This document shows, piece by piece, positions 16,867 through 25,059 of a stretch of DNA of 64,000 nucleotides. Origin of the DNA: Acidaminobacter sp. (GTDB lineage Bacteria > Bacillota_A > Clostridia > Peptostreptococcales > Acidaminobacteraceae); the NCBI GenBank assembly GCA_009881125.1, contig WXFH01000012.1:40976-104975 (forward strand). Reading direction: 5' to 3'. The first letter of the stretch is position 1, and every line of letters starts with the position of its first letter. Under the pieces are notes generated by a model. It was not told where the DNA came from and did not search any database. It saw only the letters and a program-made list of their open reading frames with translations. The position numbers were made by a program, and so were the translations under genes.

Positions 16867-18654
16867 ATGTCCCATAACTGGAGTCTCGACGCCCTTTATC
16901 TCAGCTTTGACGACCCAAATCTCCAAACTGACTATCAGGCATGCCTGACAGAGGCCCAAACACTCATCCAGGAAAGCCAGAACCTCATAGAAGGCCAACC
17001 CGAACCTGCAAACCTCGAAATACTGCTGAGGGCTTCAGAAGCGCTCTATTTAAAACTCTGGAAGCTTTCCGCCTTTGCCTCCCTCACCCTGTCCGCGGAT
17101 ACGTCCTGCGAACCTGCGCTGGCGCTGGAAGAAAAGCTCCGGAAGCTGCAGGCAGAGCTTACTGTGTTCGAAGTCAGACTAAAGCGTGCCGTTGGCCGCA
17201 TAGAGGACCTGGTTCAATGGCTGCAGAACTCTCGCTCCGACTATCTCAAAGACCTTGAATTCGCCCTGGAGGAGCGGGCTGAATCAGCTCACCACCTTCT
17301 CAGCGACGAGGAAGAAATCCTGATTGCCAAACTTCGCATAACAGGATCGGATGCCTGGGAGACCCTGCATGCAAAACTGACCTCAACGCTGATGGCCACC
17401 GTTTCTGACGCTCAAGGCCAAATAACCGAGATGCCGCTGTCTGCGGTCAGGGCTCTAGCCTACGACCCGGATCCCGAGGTCCGACGCCAGGCTTATCTGG
17501 CAGAGCTCGCAGCGCTGCCCAAAATTGATGACAGCATTGCAGCCTCACTGAACTCAATCAAAGGCGAGGTGCTGACCCTGACAGAGCAGCGCCGGTACGG
17601 CTCTCCTCTCGAAGCGACGCTTAAGGAAGCCCGAATGTCCAGAAAAACCCTGGATGCGCTGATCAGTGCCATAGAAGAAAAGCTGCCGGAGCTTAGAGGC
17701 TACTACAAGGCAAAAGCAGTCCTGCTGGGGGATCAAAATGGCCTTAAATTCCACAACCTCTTCGCGCCTGTCGGGACTCTGTCTGAGGTTTATACCTATG
17801 AGACCGCAATGGACTTTGTCATCCGCCATTTCAGCACGTATAATCCGGAGCTGGGCGCCTTTGCAGCCCATGCCAGAGACGAACAGTGGATCGATGTCGA
17901 GCCGCGAGCAGGCAAAGTCGGCGGCGCGTTTTGTTCAAGCCTTTACCCGGTTCGCCAGTGCCGTATCCTGACAAATTTCCAGGGCAGTCTTGGCGATGTC
18001 CTGACCCTCGCCCACGAGCTCGGTCACGGTTACCACGATTACAGGCTTGAATCCCAAAAGCTCTTCAACATTGAAGTTCCTATGACTCTCGCTGAAACTG
18101 CGTCGACCTTCTGCGAGACGGTCATTGCCGATGCTGCACTGGCGACGCTCTCCGACGCCGAGTCCATGACGGTTCTGGAAAGCAGCCTTCAGGATGCCGG
18201 ACAGGCCATTGTCGACATCTATTCCCGTTACCTCTTTGAATCCCGCCTCTTCGAGCTGAGAACGGACCACGCCCTGTCGGTGAATGAGCTGAAGGAAGAA
18301 ATGCTGAAGGCCCAGGAAGCTGCCTATGGGGATGCGATGGATCCGGAAGTCCGTCACCCTTACATGTGGCTGGTCAAAGGCCACTACTACAGCGCTTCGG
18401 TCAATTTCTACAACTTCCCTTATGCCTTTGGGCTGTTGTTCGCCAAGGGTCTGTATCAACTCTACAGAGAAGAAGGGACGTCCTTCCTGCCTCGATACGA
18501 CCAGCTCCTGTCCGAATCAGGCAAAGCTTCTGTTGAGTCGGTCTGTGCCTCTGTCGGGATTGACGTCACCACAAAAGAATTCTGGCTGAAGTCACTGGAT
18601 GTTATTTTGGGCGACATCCAGAGGTTTAAGAATTTGGCGGAGCAAAAAGCATAA
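16867..18654 (+). CDS. pepF: M3 family oligoendopeptidase (PepF type)
   Basis: 595 residues, the usual PepF length. The catalytic zinc motif is TLAHELGHGYHDY (HExxH, about residue 385), with the third ligand Glu downstream in MTLAETASTFCET. Cytosolic metallopeptidase that cuts oligopeptides of roughly 6-18 residues. AACGGAGG lies 9 nt before ATG 16867. Monocistronic: hairpins on both sides. Confidence 0.93.
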   Translation: MSHNWSLDALYLSFDDPNLQTDYQACLTEAQTLIQESQNLIEGQPEPANLEILLRASEALYLKLWKLSAFASLTLSADTSCEPALALEEKLRKLQAELTVFEVRLKRAVGRIEDLVQWLQNSRSDYLKDLEFALEERAESAHHLLSDEEEILIAKLRITGSDAWETLHAKLTSTLMATVSDAQGQITEMPLSAVRALAYDPDPEVRRQAYLAELAALPKIDDSIAASLNSIKGEVLTLTEQRRYGSPLEATLKEARMSRKTLDALISAIEEKLPELRGYYKAKAVLLGDQNGLKFHNLFAPVGTLSEVYTYETAMDFVIRHFSTYNPELGAFAAHARDEQWIDVEPRAGKVGGAFCSSLYPVRQCRILTNFQGSLGDVLTLAHELGHGYHDYRLESQKLFNIEVPMTLAETASTFCETVIADAALATLSDAESMTVLESSLQDAGQAIVDIYSRYLFESRLFELRTDHALSVNELKEEMLKAQEAAYGDAMDPEVRHPYMWLVKGHYYSASVNFYNFPYAFGLLFAKGLYQLYREEGTSFLPRYDQLLSESGKASVESVCASVGIDVTTKEFWLKSLDVILGDIQRFKNLAEQKA

Positions 18655-18656
18655 AA

Positions 18657-18706
18657 AAAGTCTGCCGATGGTTTTGTATTATAAACCATCGGCAGACTTT
18701 CTTTTT
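18657..18706. terminator. bidirectional terminator carrying the GCCGATGGT motif
   Basis: Perfect arms AAAGTCTGCCGATGGTTT / AAACCATCGGCAGACTTT with T-runs on both strands, placed between convergent pepF and btuD-like genes. Confidence 0.9.
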
Positions 18707-18713
18707 TATTACT

Positions 18714-19499
18714 TCACCTCGGAATCACATGCGGATTTCCCGTCACCGGATTGACAATCAGCGTCACATCTACAGCGTAGACATCCTTGATGTATTCCTC
18801 TTTAATAACATTGGCGGGTGGCCCCTCTTTGTAAACGCGGCCATCCTTCATCATGAAGACGTAGTCGCTGAACTCAATGGCGAAATTGAGGTCGTGGAGA
18901 ATGGCCACCACCGTGATGCCGCGCTCCTTCGTCAGTTTGCGTGTAAGCCGCATCAGCTCGATCTGATGATGCAGATCAAGATGGGCAATAGGCTCGTCCA
19001 GCACCAGAATCTCCGGCTCCTGAGCAATGGCCCGGGCAATGATCACGCGCTGCTGTTCGCCGCCGCTGAGGCTGTTGATGGGAAAATCCCGCATTTCCCA
19101 GACACCTGTTGCCCTCATGGCGTCCTCGACAATTTTGTGGTCCAGGTCCGACTCCGGCTGAAAGCGTCTCAGATGCGGATAACGTCCCATCATGACCATC
19201 TCGTGAGAGGAAAAGTCAAATTCAGTTGCGGTGACCTGGGGCACCGAAGCTATGACCTTGCTGAGCTCCTTGTGGGAGTAGGAGGCCAAGTCCCGGCCGT
19301 TCACCGTTACGACCCCTTTGCCCGAATGCACCATCCTGGTCAGGTTCTTGACGAACGTGGACTTCCCGGAACCGTTTGGTCCGACTATGGTCGTAAACGA
19401 GCCTTTACGGATGCGCATATCCACGCCATTCAGCACCGGCGTTTTGGAATACGCGAAGTGAAGACCTTCGACGAGAATTGGAAATTCCATTACACTCAC
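18714..19499 (-). CDS. btuD: ABC transporter ATP-binding protein (BtuD/FecE type)
   Basis: 261 residues: Walker A GPNGSGKST, signature LSGGEQQRV, Walker B ILVLDEPIAHLD, switch His in AILHDLN. Belongs to the iron-siderophore/cobalamin group of type II importers. Overlaps the permease gene by 4 nt. Because the operon starts with a cobalamin riboswitch, corrinoid uptake is the best inference; sequence alone would also allow siderophore or heme. Confidence 0.9.
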   Translation of the reverse strand: MSVMEFPILVEGLHFAYSKTPVLNGVDMRIRKGSFTTIVGPNGSGKSTFVKNLTRMVHSGKGVVTVNGRDLASYSHKELSKVIASVPQVTATEFDFSSHEMVMMGRYPHLRRFQPESDLDHKIVEDAMRATGVWEMRDFPINSLSGGEQQRVIIARAIAQEPEILVLDEPIAHLDLHHQIELMRLTRKLTKERGITVVAILHDLNFAIEFSDYVFMMKDGRVYKEGPPANVIKEEYIKDVYAVDVTLIVNPVTGNPHVIPR

Positions 19500-20557
19500 C
19501 TCACACTCGACCGCGTTTTATTGCGGTACAACAGATACAGGAAATACGGCGCGCCAAAGACCGACGTTATGATGCCAATAGGCAGCTCTCCGGGCATGAT
19601 CAGGGTTCTGGCCAGCGTGTCCGAAATCACCAGAAACATTGCTCCCCCGAGAATCGAAAACGGCAGAAGGGTCCTGTGATCCGGGCCCGAAATAATCCGA
19701 ACCACGTGGGGTATGACGAGCCCCACAAAACCTATGATCCCGCTGACCGAAACCGCCGCCGCTGTGACGATGGAGGCCACCACCAAAATACTCTTCTTCA
19801 CCTTTTCGGTGTCCACTCCGACACCCTTTGCGCTCTCCTCTCCAATGGCAAGGGCATTGAGATCCCTGGAATACATCAGCAAGTACCCTGTGCCGATGGT
19901 GATTGGCACCGCAGCCACCAGGATCTGCATCCAGTTTGCCGTCGCAAAGCTGCCCATGGTCCAGAAAATAATGTGCTCCATTTCGTCGCGGTTGAGCGAC
20001 ATAATCAGTGAAATCATTGAGGAAAGCAGATAGTTGACCGCGATCCCCGCAAGCAGCAGCGTCACCACCGGCGTCCTGTTTCCGACTCTGCCGACATTGT
20101 AGACTATGTAAGCTGCCAGAATTGCGCCGGTGAATGCACCCACCGAAACGGAGCTGAGTCCGGCGACGCCTGCATTGAAGCCTGTCACAATGACTAAGGT
20201 GGCGCCTAAAGCCGCGCCTGAGGAGATCCCAAGGACGAAGGGATCTGCCATTGGATTTTTGAAAATGCCCTGATAGGCTACCCCGGATACAGATAAGGCA
20301 CTGCCAACCAAAGCGGCAAGAAAGATGCGTGGCAGGCGGATCTTCAATAGAATCGCCTCGTGTGTGGGTTTTATTTCATCCATTTGAATCACAGTATCCA
20401 GCAGCGGAATTCTGGATAACAGAATCCTGGCGCTGTCCACGAATGAAATGTCTGCAGAGCCAATTGCGCTTGCGGCGACAACGGCGAGCACGAGTCCTGC
20501 AGCAAGCGCCACAAGGCCTTGAATCAGCTTTTTATTTCGCTTTTTCATGCGTGCCAC
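19496..20557 (-). CDS. btuC: FecCD-family permease (BtuC type)
   Basis: 353 residues with about ten membrane helices, and family motifs RLPRIFLAALVGSALSVSGVAYQGIFKNPMADPFVLGISSGAALGA and GFVGLVIPHVVRIISGPDHR (the EAA-like loop contacting the ATPase). The start is GTG 20557 or ATG 20548; an AAAAGGATG site lies just upstream of both. Lies 36 nt after the binding protein and overlaps the ATPase gene. Confidence 0.92.
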   Translation of the reverse strand: MARMKKRNKKLIQGLVALAAGLVLAVVAASAIGSADISFVDSARILLSRIPLLDTVIQMDEIKPTHEAILLKIRLPRIFLAALVGSALSVSGVAYQGIFKNPMADPFVLGISSGAALGATLVIVTGFNAGVAGLSSVSVGAFTGAILAAYIVYNVGRVGNRTPVVTLLLAGIAVNYLLSSMISLIMSLNRDEMEHIIFWTMGSFATANWMQILVAAVPITIGTGYLLMYSRDLNALAIGEESAKGVGVDTEKVKKSILVVASIVTAAAVSVSGIIGFVGLVIPHVVRIISGPDHRTLLPFSILGGAMFLVISDTLARTLIMPGELPIGIITSVFGAPYFLYLLYRNKTRSSVR

Positions 20558-20593
20558 ACATCCTTTTCTGTAACAGGAAACATCCGTTTAGGA

Positions 20594-21553
20594 TTAGAAC
20601 AACTCCGGATGCATTATTTTCGCGAGTTCAAGCAGTCCCTGTGCGAGTCTTGGCCCCTGAAGATCGATGAGATTATTGTCGACTTCTACAAGACGGCCTT
20701 CTTTGACCGCTGTCAGTTCTTTGTATCCATTCGTAGCTTCAATCCCTGCTTTGTCGTCGTTGTACAGCGAGCAGATCACAAACTCCGGATCTTTCTCTAC
20801 GAGCTTCTCAATACTGTATTTCCAGCCTTCCGTGTCATTGGCGACATTAGCGCCGCCTGCCATGGTCAGCATCTGGTCAATAAAAGTACCTGCACCGGCA
20901 GTGTAATCGCCGCTTTCGCCATAGCCTACAACATAATAAACGGTCTTTGGCTCGACACCGGCTACTTTTTCTTCGACCTCAGCAACGGTTGTCTTCATGT
21001 CTTCGACAATGACATTTGCCTGATCCTGTTTATTGAGGACACTGCCGGTCTGTGAAATGGCGTTGTAAACGCCTTCAAAAGTATCATGGGAAGACAGGTC
21101 GAGCACCTTATAGCCCAGTGATTCAAGCTTGGTGCGGACATCATCGTTAAACATGTTGGAAACGAGAATCAAGTCCGGCTCGACAGAGGCTATGGTTTCA
21201 ATGTTGGGTTCAGTGATCGTCCCTACTGAGAGGACATCCGCTGCCTCTGCAGGAAATTTGCAGTAATCGGTACGGCCGACCAATTTTTCGCCCGCGCCAA
21301 CGGCATAGACAATTTCAGTTGCAGCCGGCGACAATGAAACGACCTTCATAGGTTCTTGTTCAATGACAACAGTTTTGCCCGAGGCATCCGTCACAGTGAG
21401 CGGATAAGCGGTTGCAGCTGCTTCTGCAGGTGCCTCTGCAGGCGTTTCAGCAGGGGTTTCTGCAGGCGCCTCCGGGGAAGGGGACTGGCATGCCGCCAGT
21501 GTTAAAACCAACGTGAGCATTAAGAGCAGTGACCAAAACTTCTTTTTGAACAT
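20594..21553 (-). CDS. btuF: corrinoid/siderophore ABC binding lipoprotein (BtuF type)
   Basis: 319 residues. Lipobox LTLAAC then a PAETPAETPAEAPAEA repeat linker, then the helical-backbone periplasmic-binding fold: VVSLSPAATEIVYAVGAGEKLVGRTDYC, SVGTITEPNIETIASVEPDLILVS, and a long alpha backbone. The SPAATEI motif is common in BtuF proteins. First gene of the operon and directly downstream of a cobalamin riboswitch on the same strand, which supports vitamin B12 as ligand. Confidence 0.88.
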   Translation of the reverse strand: MFKKKFWSLLLMLTLVLTLAACQSPSPEAPAETPAETPAEAPAEAAATAYPLTVTDASGKTVVIEQEPMKVVSLSPAATEIVYAVGAGEKLVGRTDYCKFPAEAADVLSVGTITEPNIETIASVEPDLILVSNMFNDDVRTKLESLGYKVLDLSSHDTFEGVYNAISQTGSVLNKQDQANVIVEDMKTTVAEVEEKVAGVEPKTVYYVVGYGESGDYTAGAGTFIDQMLTMAGGANVANDTEGWKYSIEKLVEKDPEFVICSLYNDDKAGIEATNGYKELTAVKEGRLVEVDNNLIDLQGPRLAQGLLELAKIMHPELF

Positions 21554-21599
21554 TAAAAAAATCCTCCCTTTTTTAGGTGAGGACCGTTACGGATAAGCT

Positions 21600-21785
21600 G
21601 GAAACTCTCTAATATATAGAGTTCGCCTATGTAGCCGGTCAACCTCATCCTCGTGAGTTGATGTACCAGAAATCCTTCGGCTGGTTCCTGACTCGCGCGT
21701 TTTCAATAGCTTGCGCTCACAGTAGCGGGACTGTGCCGGCTTCAAACCGGCTTCCCAATTAAGTCCGTAGACACCAAGGATTTAT
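21600..21785 (-). ncRNA. cobalamin (AdoCbl) riboswitch
   Basis: Minus strand. The P1 arms AAATCCTT (about 21776-21783) and AAGGATTT (about 21670-21677) enclose GGTGTCTACGGAC, GGGAAGCCGGTTTGAAGCCG, CACAGTCCCGCTACTGTGA and the B12 box GAGTCAGGAACCAGCC, all in canonical order. Downstream (21600-21668) a GAGGTTGACCGG segment and an AAACTCTC/GAGAGTTT-type hairpin could form the expression platform before the btuF start at 21553. B12 binding should lower transporter expression. Confidence 0.95.
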
Positions 21786-22278
21786 GTTAATTTCAGACCT
21801 ATCATACCCGATCAAAGGAAAAAATGCAACCCCGCTTGCATAAGTTCCGTTTTAATGACTATCGGCTTAAATGAATCACTTTAAAAATCACCAACAAATC
21901 CACAGTTTACCCTCTGGATGAGTGGTTTTTGTTTTCCCCACCTTCAGCGGGCTTTTACACACCCCATCCCCAAGAAAAACGAACTTTTACACAGTTCATC
22001 CACAGTTTCTGTGGATAAGTCGTGTTGAGGGTGTTTATTCGACAAATTTCGATGCGAACACAGATTCGGTTATACACATAGTCCACAGGTTATCCACCGT
22101 TTTACACAGATTTTACACAAGAGATTCACAGCATTGGGCTTTTTCCTGTGGAAAACCTTATAATTCAGCCCGTGGTCTGCTGCCACTCGCCGCGCATCCG
22201 CCCCCAGTCTTGCCCTACAAGTCCTGCGGGTGTACAATGTAGAAAACATGAGTGCTTGTCATCTGGGAGGGATGTATT
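21786..22278. other. non-coding interval rich in DnaA-box-like 9-mers
   Basis: About 490 bp upstream of the B12 riboswitch and of the thioredoxin-fold gene. From 21895 to 22140 it has many TTnTnCACA-type 9-mers (separate entry). An open frame at 21922-22242 has no ribosome site and is rejected. Confidence 0.6.
21895..22120. promoter_or_regulatory. cluster of DnaA-box-like sites
   Basis: Perfect TTATCCACA on the minus strand (22010-22018); near-matches TCATCCACA (21996), TTATACACA (22070), TAGTCCACA (22079), TTATCCACC (22090), and TTTTACACA (21953, 21985, 22100, 22111). They run mostly in one direction with spacing of about 8-12 nt. Confidence 0.65.
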
Positions 22279-22524
22279 TTGAACATAAAAATTTACGGCC
22301 ACGGCTGTGACAAATGTGAAAAAATGTACGCACTGGTCCTCGAGATCTTGGCTGAATACGACCTCCATGCCGAGGTTGAGAAAGTCGAATCCCTAATGGA
22401 GATTTACAAGGCGGGTGTCATGACGACACCGGCCATGAGCATTGATGGCACAGTGGTTTACGCCGCGAACGCGGTACCGGGGCGCAGCAGCCTCGAAGCC
22501 CTTTTACTTCAGGTAAAGAAATAG
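22279..22524 (+). CDS. small thioredoxin-fold protein with GCDKC motif
   Basis: 81 residues from TTG 22279, preceded by GGGAGG with 8-nt spacing. NIKIYGHGCDKCEKMYALVLEIL has the CxxC of the 'small redox-active disulfide protein' group (glutaredoxin/thioredoxin fold). MTTPAMSIDGTVV holds the cis-Pro (TPA) expected opposite the CxxC. Ends with a short helix. The next gene, 31 nt downstream, is a homologous protein with Cys-Sec in place of CxxC, so the two are likely a functional pair in thiol redox or metalloid handling. Confidence 0.88.
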   Translation: MNIKIYGHGCDKCEKMYALVLEILAEYDLHAEVEKVESLMEIYKAGVMTTPAMSIDGTVVYAANAVPGRSSLEALLLQVKK

Positions 22525-22555
22525 GTCCCCGAGAACTTTGAAAGGAGTCACGCCC

Positions 22556-22828
22556 ATGAAATTGATTATTTATGATCAAGTGTGCTGAGGGTACTCGAAA
22601 ATTGCGCCCATCGTGGATGAGGCCATACGACAATTGAAAGTTTCACTGGAGGTTGAAATCATAGGCGACATCCGGCTCATCAAGGCAGCCGGAGTTGAAA
22701 TGATGCCGGCAATGGCACTGGAGGGCAAACTCCTGCATCAGGGCAGAACGCCTAATGTACGGGAAACCATGACCATTCTGAGCAGCGCCCTGGCGGAGCA
22801 CGGGATCAAAACAGCCCTCGAAGAGTAA
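22556..22828 (+). CDS. thioredoxin-fold selenoprotein with Cys-Sec motif (UGA at 22586-22588)
   Basis: 90 codons from ATG 22556, with AAAGGAG 7-8 nt upstream, to TAA, with an in-frame TGA as codon 11: MKLIIYDQVC-U-GYSKIAPIVDEAI. The C-U pair sits exactly where the upstream protein has its redox CxxC, at the end of the first beta strand, and EMMPAMALEGKLL supplies the cis-Pro motif. The downstream frame keeps full thioredoxin-fold homology to its neighbour, so UGA is probably read as selenocysteine. A stem CATC-GTG-GATG begins ~20 nt after the UGA (22609-22619), the position of bacterial SECIS hairpins. A gene caller would truncate it at 10 residues or start inside it at 22613. Confidence 0.85.
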
Positions 22829-22854
22829 GGACACATTTAAGGCTTTATAACATA

Positions 22855-22914
22855 AAGGCTGCTTCAGGACACGGTGTGATATGCTCACCATGCCGCCGGA
22901 GCAGCCTTTTTAGT
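22855..22914 (+). terminator. terminator after the selenoprotein gene
   Basis: AAAGGCTGCTTC and GGAGCAGCCTTTTT pair across ~35 nt that contains a smaller hairpin; a T-run follows. Confidence 0.75.
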
Positions 22915-22992
22915 GGATTGTTGTACTCGAAATGCGATTGTTTGCGGTTTATTGAACTTCCCATAACCGAAATCACAGCCTCGCGCAGAGGT

Positions 22993-23430
22993 TTAATCAA
23001 TCTTGAGTTTGGAAGTCTCTTTTAAAGTAGACAATGCAACATAGGTGTAGGTATTTCGGGCAAAGTCGTTGATCCGCTCAATGACGTTCTCGAGCTCCGT
23101 AGTCGTGGAGGTTCTGACTTTGATTAAAAAGGTCGTATTTCCAGTGACTTTATGGCATTCCAGGACTTCCGGCATGGCAATGAGCTTCTCGCCCATCTCC
23201 GCTATGCTGACATCCCCGAGTGGAATACTAATAAAGGACAGTAGGCCGGCATCAACCTCATAGGCATTCAATACAGCTGTATACCCCTTGATGACACCTT
23301 CCTGCTCAAGCTTTTTCACACGCTCCTTGGTCGCCGTAGTTGACAGACCAATGGTTCGTCCCAATTCAGAAATGGACAGCTTGGCGTCGTCCTGAAGGAT
23401 TCTTAGGATTTCCTTATCTGTTGCGTCCAT
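22993..23430 (-). CDS. Lrp/AsnC family transcriptional regulator
   Basis: 145 residues: N-terminal helix-turn-helix (DKEILRILQDDAKLSISELGRTIGLSTTATKERVKKLEQEGVIKGYTA) and C-terminal RAM domain (GLLSFISIPLGDVSIAEMGEKLIAMPEVLECHKVTGNTTFLIKVR). Feast/famine regulator that responds to amino acids. GGGGGAGG precedes ATG 23430. A 16-nt tandem repeat lies directly upstream in its leader or promoter. Confidence 0.92.
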   Translation of the reverse strand: MDATDKEILRILQDDAKLSISELGRTIGLSTTATKERVKKLEQEGVIKGYTAVLNAYEVDAGLLSFISIPLGDVSIAEMGEKLIAMPEVLECHKVTGNTTFLIKVRTSTTTELENVIERINDFARNTYTYVALSTLKETSKLKID

Positions 23431-23452
23431 GATTTACTTTCCTCCCCCGATC

Positions 23453-23551
23453 GCGCCTGACGGCTATTGCGCCTGACGGCTATTGCGCCTGACGGCTACT
23501 CGCGCCTTTCGGCTATTGCGCCTTACGGCTGCTCGCGTCTTTTGGCTCCTT
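23453..23551. repeat. tandem array of ~16-nt GCGCCTGACGGCTATT units
   Basis: Six consecutive units: two perfect copies at 23453 and 23469, then variants at 23485, 23502, 23518 and 23535 (16-17 nt each), decaying toward the right. It starts 22 nt upstream of the Lrp start codon. Confidence 0.9.
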
Positions 23552-23694
23552 GCGCCACAATGGCTGTGGTCTTATTGAAACGATTATAGCCTTTTTTTTG
23601 CTTTTGTGCAATAATAGTCAATAAACCCTTAAATTTAACTGAAAATCATGCAATGAGATTTAAAAATCACTTGAAAGACAGGAGGCTTCCGTGC

Positions 23695-24255
23695 TTGAAA
23701 CTCGTGACCATACATGCAGACGGCGGTTGCGCCGGCAATCAATCTGATCAAAACTTTGGCGGTTGGGGAGCACTCCTCGAATACAACGACAACGTCAAAA
23801 CCCTCTATGGTGGAGAGATCAACACCACCAACAACCGCATGGAGTTGACTGCCGTGCTGGAAGCCCTTCGCGTTCTTAAATCCAGGGATCTGTCCGTTGA
23901 AATCTATTCGGACAGCGCCTATCTGGTCAACTGCTTTCGGGAGCGCTGGTATGATAAATGGCGTTTGAACGGCTGGATTAATTCTTCCCGGCAGCCGGTC
24001 GAAAACAGAGACTTATGGGAAGCGCTGCTGCCCTTGGTCGAAAGTTTCAGCAAGGTTGAATTCCTGAAAATCAAGGGCCATCTCAATCTGAAAAAAACGA
24101 CAGAAGTCCGCCAGTGGAAGGAAAAGATCGAACGTTACAACGGACGCACTTACTCTGAGGACACCTTCAAGCATCTGCTCGAAATGAATGCCAAAGTTGA
24201 CGCCCTTGCCAACCAAGGCATTGATGAGATGAAGTTAAAGAACCAGCCCATGTAG
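23695..24255 (+). CDS. rnhA: ribonuclease HI
   Basis: 186 residues from TTG 23695 with AGGAGG 8 nt upstream. Catalytic residues are all visible: Asp in TIHADGG, Glu in NRMELTAVLEAL, Asp in YSDSAYLVN, Asp in AKVDALAN, with WYDKWRLNGWIN forming the substrate-binding handle. The KTTEVRQWKEKIERYNGRTYS insert near the end is a variant seen in clostridial-type enzymes. Cuts RNA in RNA-DNA hybrids. A bidirectional terminator follows. Confidence 0.92.
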   Translation: MKLVTIHADGGCAGNQSDQNFGGWGALLEYNDNVKTLYGGEINTTNNRMELTAVLEALRVLKSRDLSVEIYSDSAYLVNCFRERWYDKWRLNGWINSSRQPVENRDLWEALLPLVESFSKVEFLKIKGHLNLKKTTEVRQWKEKIERYNGRTYSEDTFKHLLEMNAKVDALANQGIDEMKLKNQPM

Positions 24256-24283
24256 ACTTTGCGCTCATTAATTTTCACACACC

Positions 24284-24318
24284 AAAAAACCGCCGTCAAA
24301 TGACAGCGGTTTTTTTAG
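24284..24318. terminator. bidirectional terminator between rnhA and HD gene
   Basis: AAAACCGCCGTCA / TGACAGCGGTTTT with A- and T-runs on the two sides. Confidence 0.88.
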
Positions 24319-24351
24319 GTTTCATGTTGATCTCATAGCCAACAAACGCCG

Positions 24352-24918
24352 CTACAATAAACTGAGTCCCTCCGCCTGAAGCTCTGCTTCTCTTTCCTTA
24401 AGAGCTTCGACGACCGTCTGAATGTGTTCCATTAACTCAAAACCAAGATCTTCGGCACCTTTTGCAATTTCGTCCCGGTTCACTGCCCGTGCAAAAGCTT
24501 TATCCTTCAGCTTTTTCCTGACGGATTTTGCCTCAAGGCCTTCAAAGCCATCCGGCCGCACCAGTGCCACCGCGACTACAAAGCTGGCAAGCTCGTCGCA
24601 GGCGTAAAGCATTTTTGCCATCAGCGTCTCCCTTGGCGTCTCTGTATAATCTGCGTGTCCTTTTACAGCCAGCACAAATTCATCCGGGAAATTCCTGTGC
24701 TCGAGCAGATCTATGGCGACATAAGGATGCTTGTCCGGAAATTTTTCGTAATCCAGGTCGTGAAGCAGTCCGAGCGCCGACCAAACTTCTACGTTTTCTC
24801 CCAGGCGCTTGGCGTACCCGCGCATGGCAGCCTCAACGGCGAGGGCGTGCTTCCGCAGGCTGTCCGTCTCTACAAATTCCTTTAGAAGCACCCAGGCCTG
24901 ATCTCTGGTGACCATCAT
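24352..24918 (-). CDS. HD domain-containing hydrolase
   Basis: 188 residues, ATG 24918 with GGAGG 9 nt upstream. HD-type metal site: HALAVEAAMRGYA (His), LGLLHDLDYEKFPDKHP (HD), VKGHADYT (His) and YACDELASFV (Asp). This is the short YfbR/uncharacterised HDIG-like class, probably a phosphohydrolase; substrate unknown. It lies downstream of rubrerythrin with a terminator between, so it may be separate from the stress cluster. Confidence 0.85.
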   Translation of the reverse strand: MMVTRDQAWVLLKEFVETDSLRKHALAVEAAMRGYAKRLGENVEVWSALGLLHDLDYEKFPDKHPYVAIDLLEHRNFPDEFVLAVKGHADYTETPRETLMAKMLYACDELASFVVAVALVRPDGFEGLEAKSVRKKLKDKAFARAVNRDEIAKGAEDLGFELMEHIQTVVEALKEREAELQAEGLSLL

Positions 24919-25007
24919 AGAATATAACCTCCTTAAGCGCTGATTGTTTTCTTAAGTTAATTATACCACCTTCATGACACTTCAAATCCCGTTTCACAAA
25001 CATACAA

Positions 25008-25032
25008 AAAGCGGCGCCTTCGCGCCGCTTTC
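25008..25032 (-). terminator. terminator after rubrerythrin
   Basis: AAAGCGGCG / CGCCGCTTT stem, followed on the minus strand by TTTTTG. Confidence 0.88.
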
Positions 25033-25059
25033 TTCAACTCTTCAACACCCACAAAGGGA

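Noticed and set aside
21922..22242. 106-codon open frame on the plus strand
   Set aside because: No ribosome site, low-similarity product, and it runs through the DnaA-box-like cluster and into the promoter region of the thioredoxin-fold gene.
22613..22828. 71-residue gene starting at ATG 22613... in the selenoprotein frame
   Set aside because: It lacks the first beta strand and redox motif and has no ribosome site of its own; the frame is explained by readthrough of UGA from ATG 22556.
23453..23551. CRISPR array
   Set aside because: Units are contiguous 16-17 nt repeats without spacers and no cas genes are near.
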